Source: Nocardioides sp. zg-1308
Lineage (GTDB): Bacteria; Actinomycetota; Actinomycetes; Propionibacteriales; Nocardioidaceae
DNA length: 64,000 nt
NCBI RefSeq assembly: GCF_013155375.1
Contig: NZ_JABJQY010000002.1
Span: forward strand, 2,294,001-2,358,000
Direction: 5' to 3'
Under the pieces are notes generated by a model, which was given only the letters and a program-made list of their open reading frames with translations, ran no database searches and was not told where the DNA came from. Shown piece after piece: positions 50,995 to 59,604 of this stretch (positions are counted from its first letter, which is position 1; each line of letters starts with the position of its first letter). The translations under genes were made by a program, and so were the position numbers.

Positions 50995-53405
50995 CCACCA
51001 AGCTCTTCGGCACCAAGGTCCCGCGGGTGGAGGACCAGCGCTTCCTGCGCGGCCAGGGCCGCTACGTCGACGACCTGCTCACCGACGACCCCCGGCTGCT
51101 GCACTCCGCGGTGCTGCGCTCGCCGCACGCGCACGCCCGCATCCTCGACATCGACGTCTCCGACGTCCTCGACGTCGAGGGCGTGCTCGCCGTGTGGACG
51201 TGGGAGGACCTCACCGGCCCGATGGCCGAGCCGCTGCCGCTCCTCATCCCGCACCCGACCCTGACCCACGGCCGCACGCAGTACGCCCTGGCGAAGGACG
51301 AGGTCAACTACGTCGGCGAGGCGATCGCCTTCGTCGTCGCCGTCGACCGCTACGTCGCCGAGGACGCCGTCTCGCGCATCCGCGTCGACTACGAGCACCT
51401 CGAGCCCGTCGTGGGGATCGCCGCCGCGCGGGCCGCGAGGCGGACGGTGCACGACGACGTGCCCGACAACGTCGGTGCCCGGATGGAGCAGGAGAACGGC
51501 GACGCGCGGGCCGCGATCGCCGCGGCCCCCCACACCCTGACGCTCGAGCTCGACGTCGAGCGCTCGGCGTGCACGCCGATGGAGGGTCGCGGCACGGTCG
51601 CGAGGTGGGACCCCGACACGTCGCGCCTCACCGTGTGGTCCTCGACCCAGACCTCCACCGGCGTACGCGGCTGCGTCGCGGCCAAGCTCGGTCTCGACCT
51701 CGCCAAGGTCGACGTCATCACCCCCGACGTCGGGGGCGGGTTCGGGGTGAAGATCAACCACCCCTGGCCCGAGGAGCTGCTGGTGCCGCTGGCGGCGATG
51801 ACACTGGGCCGGCCGGTGAAGTTCACCGAGGACCGCCGCGAGCACTTCATCTCCTCCGCGCACGAGCGCGCCCAGCAGCACCACGTCGAGGTCGGCTTCG
51901 ACGACGACGGCCGGCTGCTCGGGCTCGACGTGGAGTTCTGGCACGACCACGGCGCCTACACGCCCTACGGGCTGATCGTGCCCATCATCACCTCGACCCA
52001 GCTGCTCGGCCCCTACAAGCCGCAGAACTACCGCGTCGTCTTCGAGTCGCTCTACACCAACACCGTCATCGTCACCCCCTACCGCGGCGCCGGCCGGCCG
52101 CAGGGGTGCTTCGTGATGGAGCGGACGATGGACGCCATCGCGGCCTACCTCGGCAAGGACCGCACCGAGGTGCGGAGCACCAACTTCATCCAGCCCGACG
52201 AGTTCCCCTTCGAGCACGGGCTGGTGTTCCAGGACGGCCGCGAGCTGACCTACGACTCCGGCGACTACCCCGCCTCGCTGGTGAAGCTCAAGGAGCTGGT
52301 CGGCTGGGACGAGTTCGAGGACTTCCGCGCCGAGATGGCCGCGCAGGGCAGGCGGGTCGGCATCGGCCTCGCCTGCTACGTCGAGGGCACCGGCGTCGGC
52401 CCCTACGAGGGCGCGCACGTGCACATCGAGACCTCTGGCAGGGTCAAGGTCGCCACCGGGCTCACCACCCAGGGCCAGGGGCACCAGACGGCGTTCGCGC
52501 AGATCGTCGCCGACACCCTCGGCGTGCGGTTCGAGGACGTCGAGATCACGACCGGCGACACCCGCAAGATGCCGTACGCGGTCGGCACCTTCGCCTCGCG
52601 CGCCGCCGTGATGAGCGGCTCCGCCATCCACCTCGCCGCCCTGCGCGCGAAGGAGAAGGCGCTGCGGATCGCCGCCGAGGCGCTCGAGGCCTCGGAGGAC
52701 GACCTGGAGATCGCCGGCGGCGTCGTCTCGGTGCGCGGCACCGACACCTCGATCGACCTCGGCACGGTCGCCGTCCTGTCCAACCCGCTGCGCTACGCCT
52801 TCGACGAGGCGTCCAAGGCCGCCACCCAGTTCTCCGTCGGCGACCCGGGCAAGCCGCCGGTGGCCGAGGACGACGAGCCCGGCCTGGAGGGCAAGGACTT
52901 CTACTCGCCCGAGCGCTCGACCTTCGCCAGCGGCATGCACGCCGTCATCGTCGAGACCGACCCGGACACGGCCGAGATCACGATCCTCAAGTACGCCGTC
53001 GTGCACGACTGCGGCCACCTCATCAACCCGATGATCGTGGAGGGCCAGATCCACGGCGGTGTCGCCCAGGGTGTCGGCGGCGCGCTCTACGAGCGGATGG
53101 CCTACGACGAGTCGGGGCAGCTGCTCAACGCCTCCTTCATGGACTTCCTCATGCCCTACGTCACCGAGGTGCCCACCACCATCGACATCGACCACCTCGA
53201 GACCCCGTCGCCGCTCAACCCGCTCGGCATCAAGGGCGCGGGCGAGGCGGGGGTCATCCCGTCGGCCGCGGTCTTCGCCGCCGCCATCGAGGACGCCGAG
53301 GGCTTCCCGATCACCGCCATGCCGATCTCGCCGTCCGAGCTGTTCGCGCTGCGCCTGGCGCACGCCGACACACCCGCAGAAGCCATCGCTGAGGAGACCC
53401 GATGA
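50991..53405 (+). CDS. Molybdenum hydroxylase, large subunit (form-II CoxL-like, not CO dehydrogenase)
   Basis: The product has 804 residues. GTKVPRVEDQRFLRGQGRYV starts the domain; PDVGGGFGVK and GLTTQGQGHQTAFAQ are Mo-cofactor contacts; IKGAGEAGVIPS holds the catalytic Glu near the C-terminus. At about residues 362-369 it reads PYRGAGRP. True CO dehydrogenases have a Cys here (AYRCSFR); AYRGAGR is the form-II type, whose substrates are aldehydes or N-heterocycles. With a UraA-like permease and PucR nearby, hydroxylation of a pyrimidine or purine ring is likely. Confidence 0.92.
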
Positions 53406-54034
53406 AGTTCACCGGAGACAACGTCCTGGCCGCGCCGGTCGAGCAGGCCTGGGACGCGCTCCTCGACCCGGCCGTGCTCGTCCGCACGATCCCCGGCTGC
53501 GAGCGGCTCGAGGCGACGGGCGAGAACGCCTACGCCATGACCGTCACCGCGGGCGTGGCCTCGATCAAGGGCACGTACGCCGGGTCGTGCCAGCTCCGCG
53601 ACCTCGTCGAGCACGAGTCGCTGGTGATGAAGCTCGACGGCGCCGGCGCGCCCGGCACCATCGGCGCCACGGTCAACGTGCGGTTCACGCCGGAGGGCTC
53701 CTCGACGCGGATCTCCTACGACGCCGACGCGGTCGTCGGCGGGATGATCGGCGGTGTGGGCCAGCGGATGCTCACCAGCGTCTCCAAGCGGATGGCGGGG
53801 GAGTTCTTCGGCAACGTCGACGCCGCGATCGCCGGCGGCGGCGCAGCCGCTCCCGCCGGGACGGCCACGGAGGTCGCGGCGGACACGAGCGCCCCGGCCG
53901 CGACGAGCAGTGGTGCGGTCTTCACGGCGCCCGCCGCCGCGCCGACGGCCGGTGGCCGGCAGGAGCTCCTGCTCGGCGTCGCGATCGGGGCCGGCCTCGT
54001 CGCCCTCGGCGTGCTGCTGGGTCGTCGCCGGTGA
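53402..54034 (+). CDS. CoxG-like SRPBCC protein with C-terminal membrane anchor
   Basis: The product has 210 residues. Residues 1-145 are a CoxG/SRPBCC domain: KFTGDNVLAAPVEQAWDALL, RTIPGCERLE and GQRMLTSVSKRMAGEFFGN. An Ala/Pro/Thr linker leads to one C-terminal helix (LLLGVAIGAGLVALGVLLG) ending in RRR, an inward-facing anchor. In CO-oxidising bacteria CoxG tethers the dehydrogenase to the membrane; the same is likely here. Overlaps of 4 bp join it to its neighbours. Confidence 0.88.
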   Translation: MKFTGDNVLAAPVEQAWDALLDPAVLVRTIPGCERLEATGENAYAMTVTAGVASIKGTYAGSCQLRDLVEHESLVMKLDGAGAPGTIGATVNVRFTPEGSSTRISYDADAVVGGMIGGVGQRMLTSVSKRMAGEFFGNVDAAIAGGGAAAPAGTATEVAADTSAPAATSSGAVFTAPAAAPTAGGRQELLLGVAIGAGLVALGVLLGRRR

Positions 54035-55425
54035 CCGACCTGACGGTCGACTCCACCGCGCGCGACCAGGCCGCGGCGGTCCAGGCCGGCGAGGTCTCGG
54101 CCCGCGAGCTCCTCGAGCTGCACCTCGACCGCATCGCCGAGCGCAACCCCCACCTCAACGCCATCGTCTCCCTCGACGAGGAGCGGGCCCGTGCCGCGGC
54201 GGCGGGCGCGGACCAGGCGATGGCCGCGGGTGAGGAGCTGGGCCCCCTCCACGGCCTGCCGTTCGCGGTGAAGGACACCCACGCGCTGCAGGGCTGGCGC
54301 ACGACGTACGGCTCGCCGATCTTCGCGGACGCCGTCGCCGACCACGACGACCTGCTGGTCGAGCGCGTCCGCGCGGCCGGCGCCGTGTTCGTCGGCAAGA
54401 CCAACGTGCCGGAGTTCGCCGCGGGGTCCCACACCTTCAACACCGTCTTCGGCGTCACCCGCAACCCGGTCGACCCGACGCGGTCGGCGGGCGGCTCCAG
54501 CGGGGGAGCGGCGTGCGCGCTGGCGGCCGGCATGGTGCCGCTGGCCGACGGGTCCGACATGGGCGGCTCCCTGCGCAACCCGGCGTCCTTCTGCGGCGTG
54601 GTCGGGATGCGGCCCTCGCTGGGCCGCGTGCCCGAGTGGCCCCTCTACAACCAGTGGGAGAGCACGTCGGTCGGTGGACCCCTGGCCCGCAACGTGGGCG
54701 ACCTCGCCCTCCTGCTGTCCGTCCTCGCGGGTCCCGACCCCCGGGCGCCCCAGGCGCTCGGCGACGCCGGCTCGACGTTCGCACCGCCCCTCGCCCCGGC
54801 ACCGCTCGCCGGCCTGCGGGTGGCCTGCTCGGTCGACCTCGGCGGCGAGATCGTCGTCGACCACGCCGTGGCGGACGTCGTACGCGCCACGGCGGCGCGG
54901 CTCTCCGACGCCGGCGCCGCGGTCGCCGAGGCCCACCCGGACCTCTCGCTCGCCGACGACACCTTCCGCACCCTGCGGGCCTGGCACTTCCAGGCCAAGC
55001 TCGGCCCGCTGCTCGCCGAGCACCCCACGGCGTTCAAGGCATCCCTCGAGGCCAACATCCGGGCCGGGGAGCCGCTGACCGGTGCGGACGTCGCCCGCGG
55101 CTACACCCAGCGCACCGCGCTCTCGGAGACTATGCGGCTGTTCTTCGGCGACCACGACGTGCTGCTGCTGCCGACGTCGCAGGTGCCGCCGTTCCCGGTG
55201 GAGCAGGAGTTCCCCGAGACGATCAACGGCCAGGAGATGCCCGACTACCTCGCCTGGATGCGCTCGGCCTACTTCATCACCGTCACCGGCTGTCCCGCGA
55301 TCTCCGTGCCCGCCGGCACGACGCCCGACGGGCTGCCCGTCGGGGTGCAGCTCGTCGCCCGGCACGGCGCCGACCGCCGGCTGCTCGAGGTGGCGGCTGC
55401 GCTCGAGGCGCTGCTCGCCGGCTGA
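54031..55425 (+). CDS. Amidase-signature hydrolase
   Basis: The product has 464 residues. The Ser-cisSer-Lys triad is visible: Lys in PFAVKDTHAL, the glycine-rich RSAGGSSGGAACALAAGMVP and the nucleophile region DGSDMGGSLRNPASFCGVVG. It would hydrolyse an amide or ureide. In the oxidative uracil pathway of Rhodococcus the last step (ureidomalonase) is reported to be such an amidase, so that role, or oxamate hydrolysis, is possible but unproven. The GTG overlaps the CoxG stop. Its 3' end is overlapped by the antiparallel GNAT frame. Confidence 0.9.
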   Translation: MTDLTVDSTARDQAAAVQAGEVSARELLELHLDRIAERNPHLNAIVSLDEERARAAAAGADQAMAAGEELGPLHGLPFAVKDTHALQGWRTTYGSPIFADAVADHDDLLVERVRAAGAVFVGKTNVPEFAAGSHTFNTVFGVTRNPVDPTRSAGGSSGGAACALAAGMVPLADGSDMGGSLRNPASFCGVVGMRPSLGRVPEWPLYNQWESTSVGGPLARNVGDLALLLSVLAGPDPRAPQALGDAGSTFAPPLAPAPLAGLRVACSVDLGGEIVVDHAVADVVRATAARLSDAGAAVAEAHPDLSLADDTFRTLRAWHFQAKLGPLLAEHPTAFKASLEANIRAGEPLTGADVARGYTQRTALSETMRLFFGDHDVLLLPTSQVPPFPVEQEFPETINGQEMPDYLAWMRSAYFITVTGCPAISVPAGTTPDGLPVGVQLVARHGADRRLLEVAAALEALLAG

Positions 55426-56030
55426 CCCGCGAGCGCCAGCACGGCCCGGCGGTTGACCCGTGCCGGTGTCGTGGACAGGTGCAGCTCACCCTGGCCCTCG
55501 AGCAGGCCGTCGACCAGGCGGAGCCGGACGCCGACGCGGGCCAGCATCGCCTCCGAGGCCAGGTTGCCGGGCTCGACGGTCGCCTCCAGCCGGGTGATGC
55601 CCCGCGCGTGGGCGACCGTGGTGACGGCGTCGACGAGTGCCGAGCCGATGCCCCGGCCGTGGTGGGCGTCGACGACCTCGAAGGCCAGCTCCGCGGCGTC
55701 CGGAGCGGTCCTCACGTAGCGGCAGATGCCCACGGGCTCGCCGTCGACGAGCGCGACCCAGGCGACGTGCCGGTAGCCGTCCACGTCCGCCAGCGCGCGC
55801 CGGTGGGCACCCGGGAGGCGCGGCATCGGGACGAGGAAGCGTCTGCGCCGCGACTGCGTCGACAGGCCCTCGAAGACGGCCTCCAGGACGGAGACCTCCC
55901 CGACCTCGAGCGGCCGGAGCAGGGCGGACCCGCCGTCGCGGAGCCGGACGTGGACGTGGACGTGGGTCGGGCGTGACGGCCACACGTCGCCTGCGGTGGT
56001 GCGTGGCGCGGTCAGGGTGCTGCAGGTCAT
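55269..56030 (-). CDS. GNAT-family acetyltransferase with a C-terminal extension antisense to the amidase
   Basis: The product has 253 residues. The GNAT core spans about 30-200: RLRDGGSALLRPLEVGE, HVAWVALVDGEPVGICRYVR, HHGRGIGSALVDAVTTVAHA with the acetyl-CoA loop RGIGSA, and ATVEPGNLASEAMLARVGV. The last about 50 residues are Ser/Ala-rich low complexity read antisense through the final 157 bp of the amidase gene, because no stop comes earlier. ATG 56030 has GGAGG upstream and overlaps the small gene before it by 4 bp. It is probably transcribed from the SARP-type promoter at 56240. Confidence 0.82.
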   Translation of the reverse strand: MTCSTLTAPRTTAGDVWPSRPTHVHVHVRLRDGGSALLRPLEVGEVSVLEAVFEGLSTQSRRRRFLVPMPRLPGAHRRALADVDGYRHVAWVALVDGEPVGICRYVRTAPDAAELAFEVVDAHHGRGIGSALVDAVTTVAHARGITRLEATVEPGNLASEAMLARVGVRLRLVDGLLEGQGELHLSTTPARVNRRAVLALAGQPASSASSAAATSSSRRSAPCRATSCTPTGSPSGVVPAGTEIAGQPVTVMK

Positions 56031-56203
56031 GAGGACCTCCTCCGGGACCGGGTCGAGGGACGCGTGCGGCGCACCCGCCTGCTCGGCGGGACGTCGCCGT
56101 CGAGCTCGAGCGCGTGGGCCATCAGGTGGTCGGGACGGCGTACGACGGTGCGCAGCTCCCGTTCGCGCGAGCCCGCGAGGGCCGCGCTGAGGTCGTGGTG
56201 CAT
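56027..56203 (-). CDS. Small basic protein upstream of the GNAT gene
   Basis: The product has 58 residues: an amphipathic start (MHHDLSAALAGSRERELRTV), then HLMAHALELDGD, then a strongly basic Arg/Ser tail. The family is unknown. AGGAG lies 7 nt before the ATG, and the stop overlaps the GNAT ATG by 4 bp; both are good evidence for a real gene. The divergent SARP-type promoter lies directly upstream. The basic tail suggests binding to nucleic acid or membrane. Confidence 0.55.
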   Translation of the reverse strand: MHHDLSAALAGSRERELRTVVRRPDHLMAHALELDGDVPPSRRVRRTRPSTRSRRRSS

Positions 56204-56239
56204 CAAGTGCTCCTGGGTCGGTGTCGGACTGGACCACCG

Positions 56240-56333
56240 AGGCTGGTCCGACCGCCTTCCGGCGCCCTTCCCTCCCGACGGGCCGCGCGGGGAAGGAATC
56301 CGGAAGGCCCGCGGAAGGTGCGCGCAGCAACCT
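56240..56333. promoter_or_regulatory. Bidirectional SARP-type promoter (GGAAGG repeats at 11-bp spacing)
   Basis: Plus strand: GGAAGG starts at 56291, 56302 and 56313, exactly 11 bp apart, then CAACCT (56328-56333) follows about 8 bp after the last repeat. Minus strand: GGAAGG (CCTTCC on plus) at 56266-56271 and 56255-56260, also 11 bp apart, then CAGCCT (56245-56240) about 8 bp on. SARP/BTAD activators bind such direct repeats overlapping the -35 position. It drives the OsmC operon rightward and the small gene/GNAT pair leftward. Confidence 0.7.
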
Positions 56334-56389
56334 CGTGCCGTCACCCCATCCAGCGCCGGGTCACCGGCATCGACACAGGAGAAGATCGC

Positions 56390-56962
56390 ATGAGCACCAC
56401 CATCGAGAGGGCGCCCCTCAATGGAGTGGACGTCGCCACGCTCCTCGGCACCCGCGACGCCGTCAAGCAGACGAACGAGATCGCCAAGTTCCAGTTCCGG
56501 GCCACCAACGCCTGGGTGGCCGGGACGCACAGCCGATCGACGTTCGCCGACTTCCACGGCGCCATGCAGGAGCTGCGCCACGAGCAGGACACCGTGGTCG
56601 AGTCCGACCACCCGGCCGTCCTGGTCGGCAGCGACGTGGCACCGACGCCCGTGGAGTACCTCCTCCACGCCATCGCGGCGTGCCTCACCTCCGGCATCGC
56701 CAACGTCGCCGCGGCCCGGGGAGTGCGGCTCACGCACGTGTCCTCGACCGTCGCCGGCGACATCGACCTGCTCGGCATCCTCGGCCTGTCGGGCGGCGCG
56801 GTCCGCAACGGCTACGAGCAGGTCAAGGTCACCTTCCGCGTCGAGGGCGACGCCGACGACGCCACCCTGCGCGACATCGTCGAGCAGTCCCGCCGTCGCT
56901 CGGCCGTCTACGACGCGCTGACCAACCCCACACCCGTCCACATCGAGGTCGTGACGGGCTGA
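56390..56962 (+). CDS. OsmC-family protein
   Basis: The product has 190 residues. FQFRATNAWVAGTHSRSTFA, TPVEYLLHAIAACLTSGIAN with the conserved Cys, and VKVTFRVEGDADDATLRDIV are the OsmC fold landmarks. Classical Ohr/OsmC peroxidases have two Cys; only one is seen here, so this is the thioester-or-unknown branch of the family. AGGAGA precedes the ATG. It is the first gene right of the SARP-type promoter and is followed by two flavoproteins. Confidence 0.88.
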   Translation: MSTTIERAPLNGVDVATLLGTRDAVKQTNEIAKFQFRATNAWVAGTHSRSTFADFHGAMQELRHEQDTVVESDHPAVLVGSDVAPTPVEYLLHAIAACLTSGIANVAAARGVRLTHVSSTVAGDIDLLGILGLSGGAVRNGYEQVKVTFRVEGDADDATLRDIVEQSRRRSAVYDALTNPTPVHIEVVTG

Positions 56963-57026
56963 CCCCGTCGCCCGTGCGAGCGGCCGGCCGGACCTCCGGC
57001 CGGCCGCTCCTGGAAAGGAAACCCGG

Positions 57027-58337
57027 ATGACCACCATCGACACCGTCGTCATCGGTGCCGGCCATGCCGGCCTGGCGGTGAGCAAGCTCCTCACGGACGC
57101 GTGCCGCGAGCACGTCGTGCTCGACCGCGGCCGAATCGGCAACCGCTGGCGCACCGAGCGCTGGGACTCCCTCCACCTGCTCACCCCGAGCTGGATGACG
57201 AGGCTGCCCGGCTGGGGCTATCGCGGTCCCGACCCCGACGGCTACCTGAGCGTCGGCTCCTTCATCGGCTACCTCGAGGCGTACGCCGCCTCGTTCGACG
57301 CGCCCGTGGTCGACGGCGCGACCGTGCACGAGGTCTCGGCCGCGACCGGCGAGCCGGCGGCCCGGCGCTACCGCGTCGTCACGAGCCGCGGCACCTGGCA
57401 CACCCGGCACGTCGTCATCGCGACGGGGCCGCACGGGACGCCGTACGTCCCGGCCGGACTGGCCGGGCTCGACACCGCCCGGGTCGACCTGGTCACCTCC
57501 AACAACTACCGCAACCCGTCCCGGCTCGGGTCGGGAGGAGTGCTCGTCGTGGGCGCGTCGGCGTCGGGCGTGCAGATCGCGGACGAGCTCAACCGCGCCG
57601 GCCGGGAGGTCACGCTCGCGGTGGGGACGCACACCCGGATGCCGCGGCGCCACCGCGGCCTCGACATCTTCTGGTGGCTCGAGAACACCGGTCGGCTGGC
57701 GCGGACCATCGACGAGATGGATGACCCGGTGGCTGCACGCGCGGAGACGTCGTTGCAGCTGGTCGGCCGTGACGACCGGGTGCGTGCCACTGAGGACCTC
57801 GACCTCGGGCGCCTCCAGGAGCACGGCGTCCGACTGGTCGGACGACTCGATGCCGTCGAGGGATGCACGGCGCGGTTCCGCAGCGACCTCGCCGCGAACG
57901 TCGCGGCGGCGGACGCCACCTTGGCCGAGCTGCTCGAGAGCTTCGACCGCTTCGTCGAGCGTGTCGGCCTGGGCGGACAGCTGTGGGACGGGCCGCGCCC
58001 CCGCCCGGTCGCGATCGGGCCCGCCCGCACCCGGGTCGACCTGCGCGCCGAGGGCATCGGCACGGTGCTGCTCGCCGCCGGGTACCGACAGCACCACCCG
58101 TGGTTGCGACTCCCGATCACCGACGCCGACGGGACCGTCCGACAGCGCCGCGGCGTGACGCCTGCCGAGGGCGTGTACGTCGTCGGCCAGCGGTTCCAGC
58201 ACCGGCGCGACTCCGGCCAGATCGACGGCGCCCGGCACGACGCCCGGGCCGTGGTGGACCACCTCCTGGCGGCCTCCGGGACCCCGACGCCGGCGACGGC
58301 CGGGGCCGGCGCGCGTCGACGGGAGCCGGCGGCATGA
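57027..58337 (+). CDS. Flavin-containing monooxygenase-like NAD(P)/FAD oxidoreductase
   Basis: The product has 436 residues. TVVIGAGHAGLAVSKLL is the FAD-binding GxGxxG motif, RWRTERWDSLHLLTPSW the conserved FMO/CzcO-type block, VVIATGPHGTPYVP the ATG motif, and VLVVGASASGVQIADEL the NAD(P)-binding motif. It probably oxygenates a small molecule. AAAGGA precedes the ATG. The stop overlaps the next flavoprotein by 4 bp. Confidence 0.88.
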   Translation: MTTIDTVVIGAGHAGLAVSKLLTDACREHVVLDRGRIGNRWRTERWDSLHLLTPSWMTRLPGWGYRGPDPDGYLSVGSFIGYLEAYAASFDAPVVDGATVHEVSAATGEPAARRYRVVTSRGTWHTRHVVIATGPHGTPYVPAGLAGLDTARVDLVTSNNYRNPSRLGSGGVLVVGASASGVQIADELNRAGREVTLAVGTHTRMPRRHRGLDIFWWLENTGRLARTIDEMDDPVAARAETSLQLVGRDDRVRATEDLDLGRLQEHGVRLVGRLDAVEGCTARFRSDLAANVAAADATLAELLESFDRFVERVGLGGQLWDGPRPRPVAIGPARTRVDLRAEGIGTVLLAAGYRQHHPWLRLPITDADGTVRQRRGVTPAEGVYVVGQRFQHRRDSGQIDGARHDARAVVDHLLAASGTPTPATAGAGARRREPAA

Positions 58338-59503
58338 GGCGGTACGACGTCGTGGTGGTGGGCGGACGCGTCGCCGGCGCCTCCAGCGCCATGCTGCTGG
58401 CCCGGGCCGGCCTGTCGGTCGCCCTGCTCGACCGGGGGCGGCGGGGGAGCGACACCCTCTCGACCCACGCCTTGATGCGCGGCGGTGCGCTCCAGCTCGC
58501 GCGCTGGGGGGTGCTGGAGGGCCTCGTGGCCGCCGGGACCCCGGCCGTGCGGCGCACGGTCTTCCGCTACGCCGACGGGGAGGTCACCGACGTGGCCATC
58601 GGCCCCCGGGCCGGCGTGGACGCGCTGTACGCCCCGCGCCGCCACCTGCTCGACCGGCTCCTCGTCGAGGCCGCCGAGGAGGCCGGAGCACACGTGCTGC
58701 ACGAGACGACCGTGACGTCCCTGCGCCGCGGCAGGACCGGCCGGGTGGCCGGCGTCGTCGCCCGCACCAGGGCCGGCGCTCGCGTCGAGCTGGCCGCCGG
58801 CCTAACGATCGGGGCCGACGGCCTCCGGTCCCGGGTCGCGGAGCAGGTCGGCGCCCGGGCCCTGCGGCAGGGGCGGACCTCGAGCGCCGTGCTCTACCGC
58901 TATGTCGAGGACCCGTGGGGAGACGGCTACGAGTGGGCCTACGGCGACGCCGCCGGCTCGGGGCTGATCCCGACCAACGACGGTGCCTCCTGCCTGTTCG
59001 TGGCCACCACGCCCGGACGCATGCGTCGCCTGCGCCGTCTCGGGGTCGAGCGCGCCTTCGCCGACCTCCTGGGCGAGACAGGACCCGCCGCGGTGGAGCG
59101 TGCGCACGACCTGGGGACGGTGTCTCCGGTCCGGGGCTGGGGAGGCGTGCCGGGCTTCGTCCGTGAGTCGGGCGGTCCCGGCTGGGCGCTGGTCGGGGAC
59201 GCGGGCTACTTCAAGGACCCGATCACCTCCCACGGCATCACCGACGCGCTGCGCGACGCCGAGCTGCTCGCCGAGCAGGTGCTCGCCGCCCACGCGGGCG
59301 CCGTCGCCGAGCAGGTGGCCCTCGCGCGCTACGAGGGCACCCGCGAGCGCCTCTCCCGGCAGCTCTTCGAGGTGACCGAGCGCGTGGCGGCGTACGACTG
59401 GGACGCCCCGGGCATCCGCTCGCTGCTCCTGCAGTTCAGCGCCGCGATGGGTGACGAGGTCGAGCACCTCGAGTCGCTCGGCCGGCTCGACGTGGCCGGC
59501 TGA
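58334..59503 (+). CDS. FAD-dependent monooxygenase (geranylgeranyl-reductase/PHBH-like)
   Basis: The product has 389 residues. DVVVVGGRVAGASSAMLLAR is the FAD GxGxxG, LTIGADGLRSRVAEQVG the DG motif, and WALVGDAGYFKDPITSHGIT the GD motif in which the family binds the FAD ribose. It resembles halogenase/geranylgeranyl-reductase type flavoproteins. The substrate is unknown. It is co-transcribed with the OsmC and FMO-like genes under the SARP-type promoter; a palindrome CCCGCCGGCGGG lies just after the stop. Confidence 0.86.
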   Translation: MRRYDVVVVGGRVAGASSAMLLARAGLSVALLDRGRRGSDTLSTHALMRGGALQLARWGVLEGLVAAGTPAVRRTVFRYADGEVTDVAIGPRAGVDALYAPRRHLLDRLLVEAAEEAGAHVLHETTVTSLRRGRTGRVAGVVARTRAGARVELAAGLTIGADGLRSRVAEQVGARALRQGRTSSAVLYRYVEDPWGDGYEWAYGDAAGSGLIPTNDGASCLFVATTPGRMRRLRRLGVERAFADLLGETGPAAVERAHDLGTVSPVRGWGGVPGFVRESGGPGWALVGDAGYFKDPITSHGITDALRDAELLAEQVLAAHAGAVAEQVALARYEGTRERLSRQLFEVTERVAAYDWDAPGIRSLLLQFSAAMGDEVEHLESLGRLDVAG

Positions 59504-59604
59504 GCGCCCCGCCGGCGGGCCGCGGTCGCACGACCCCAGAATTGGCGTCGATCCGGGTGCCCGCGCGGGCGTAGAGTCGCATCGCTCGTGGCTGGGAGGG
59601 TGCG

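Noticed and set aside
59508..59519. Palindrome CCCGCCGGCGGG after the flavoprotein gene as a terminator.
   Set aside because: It has no loop and no T-run. Short GC palindromes of this sort are expected often in such GC-rich DNA.
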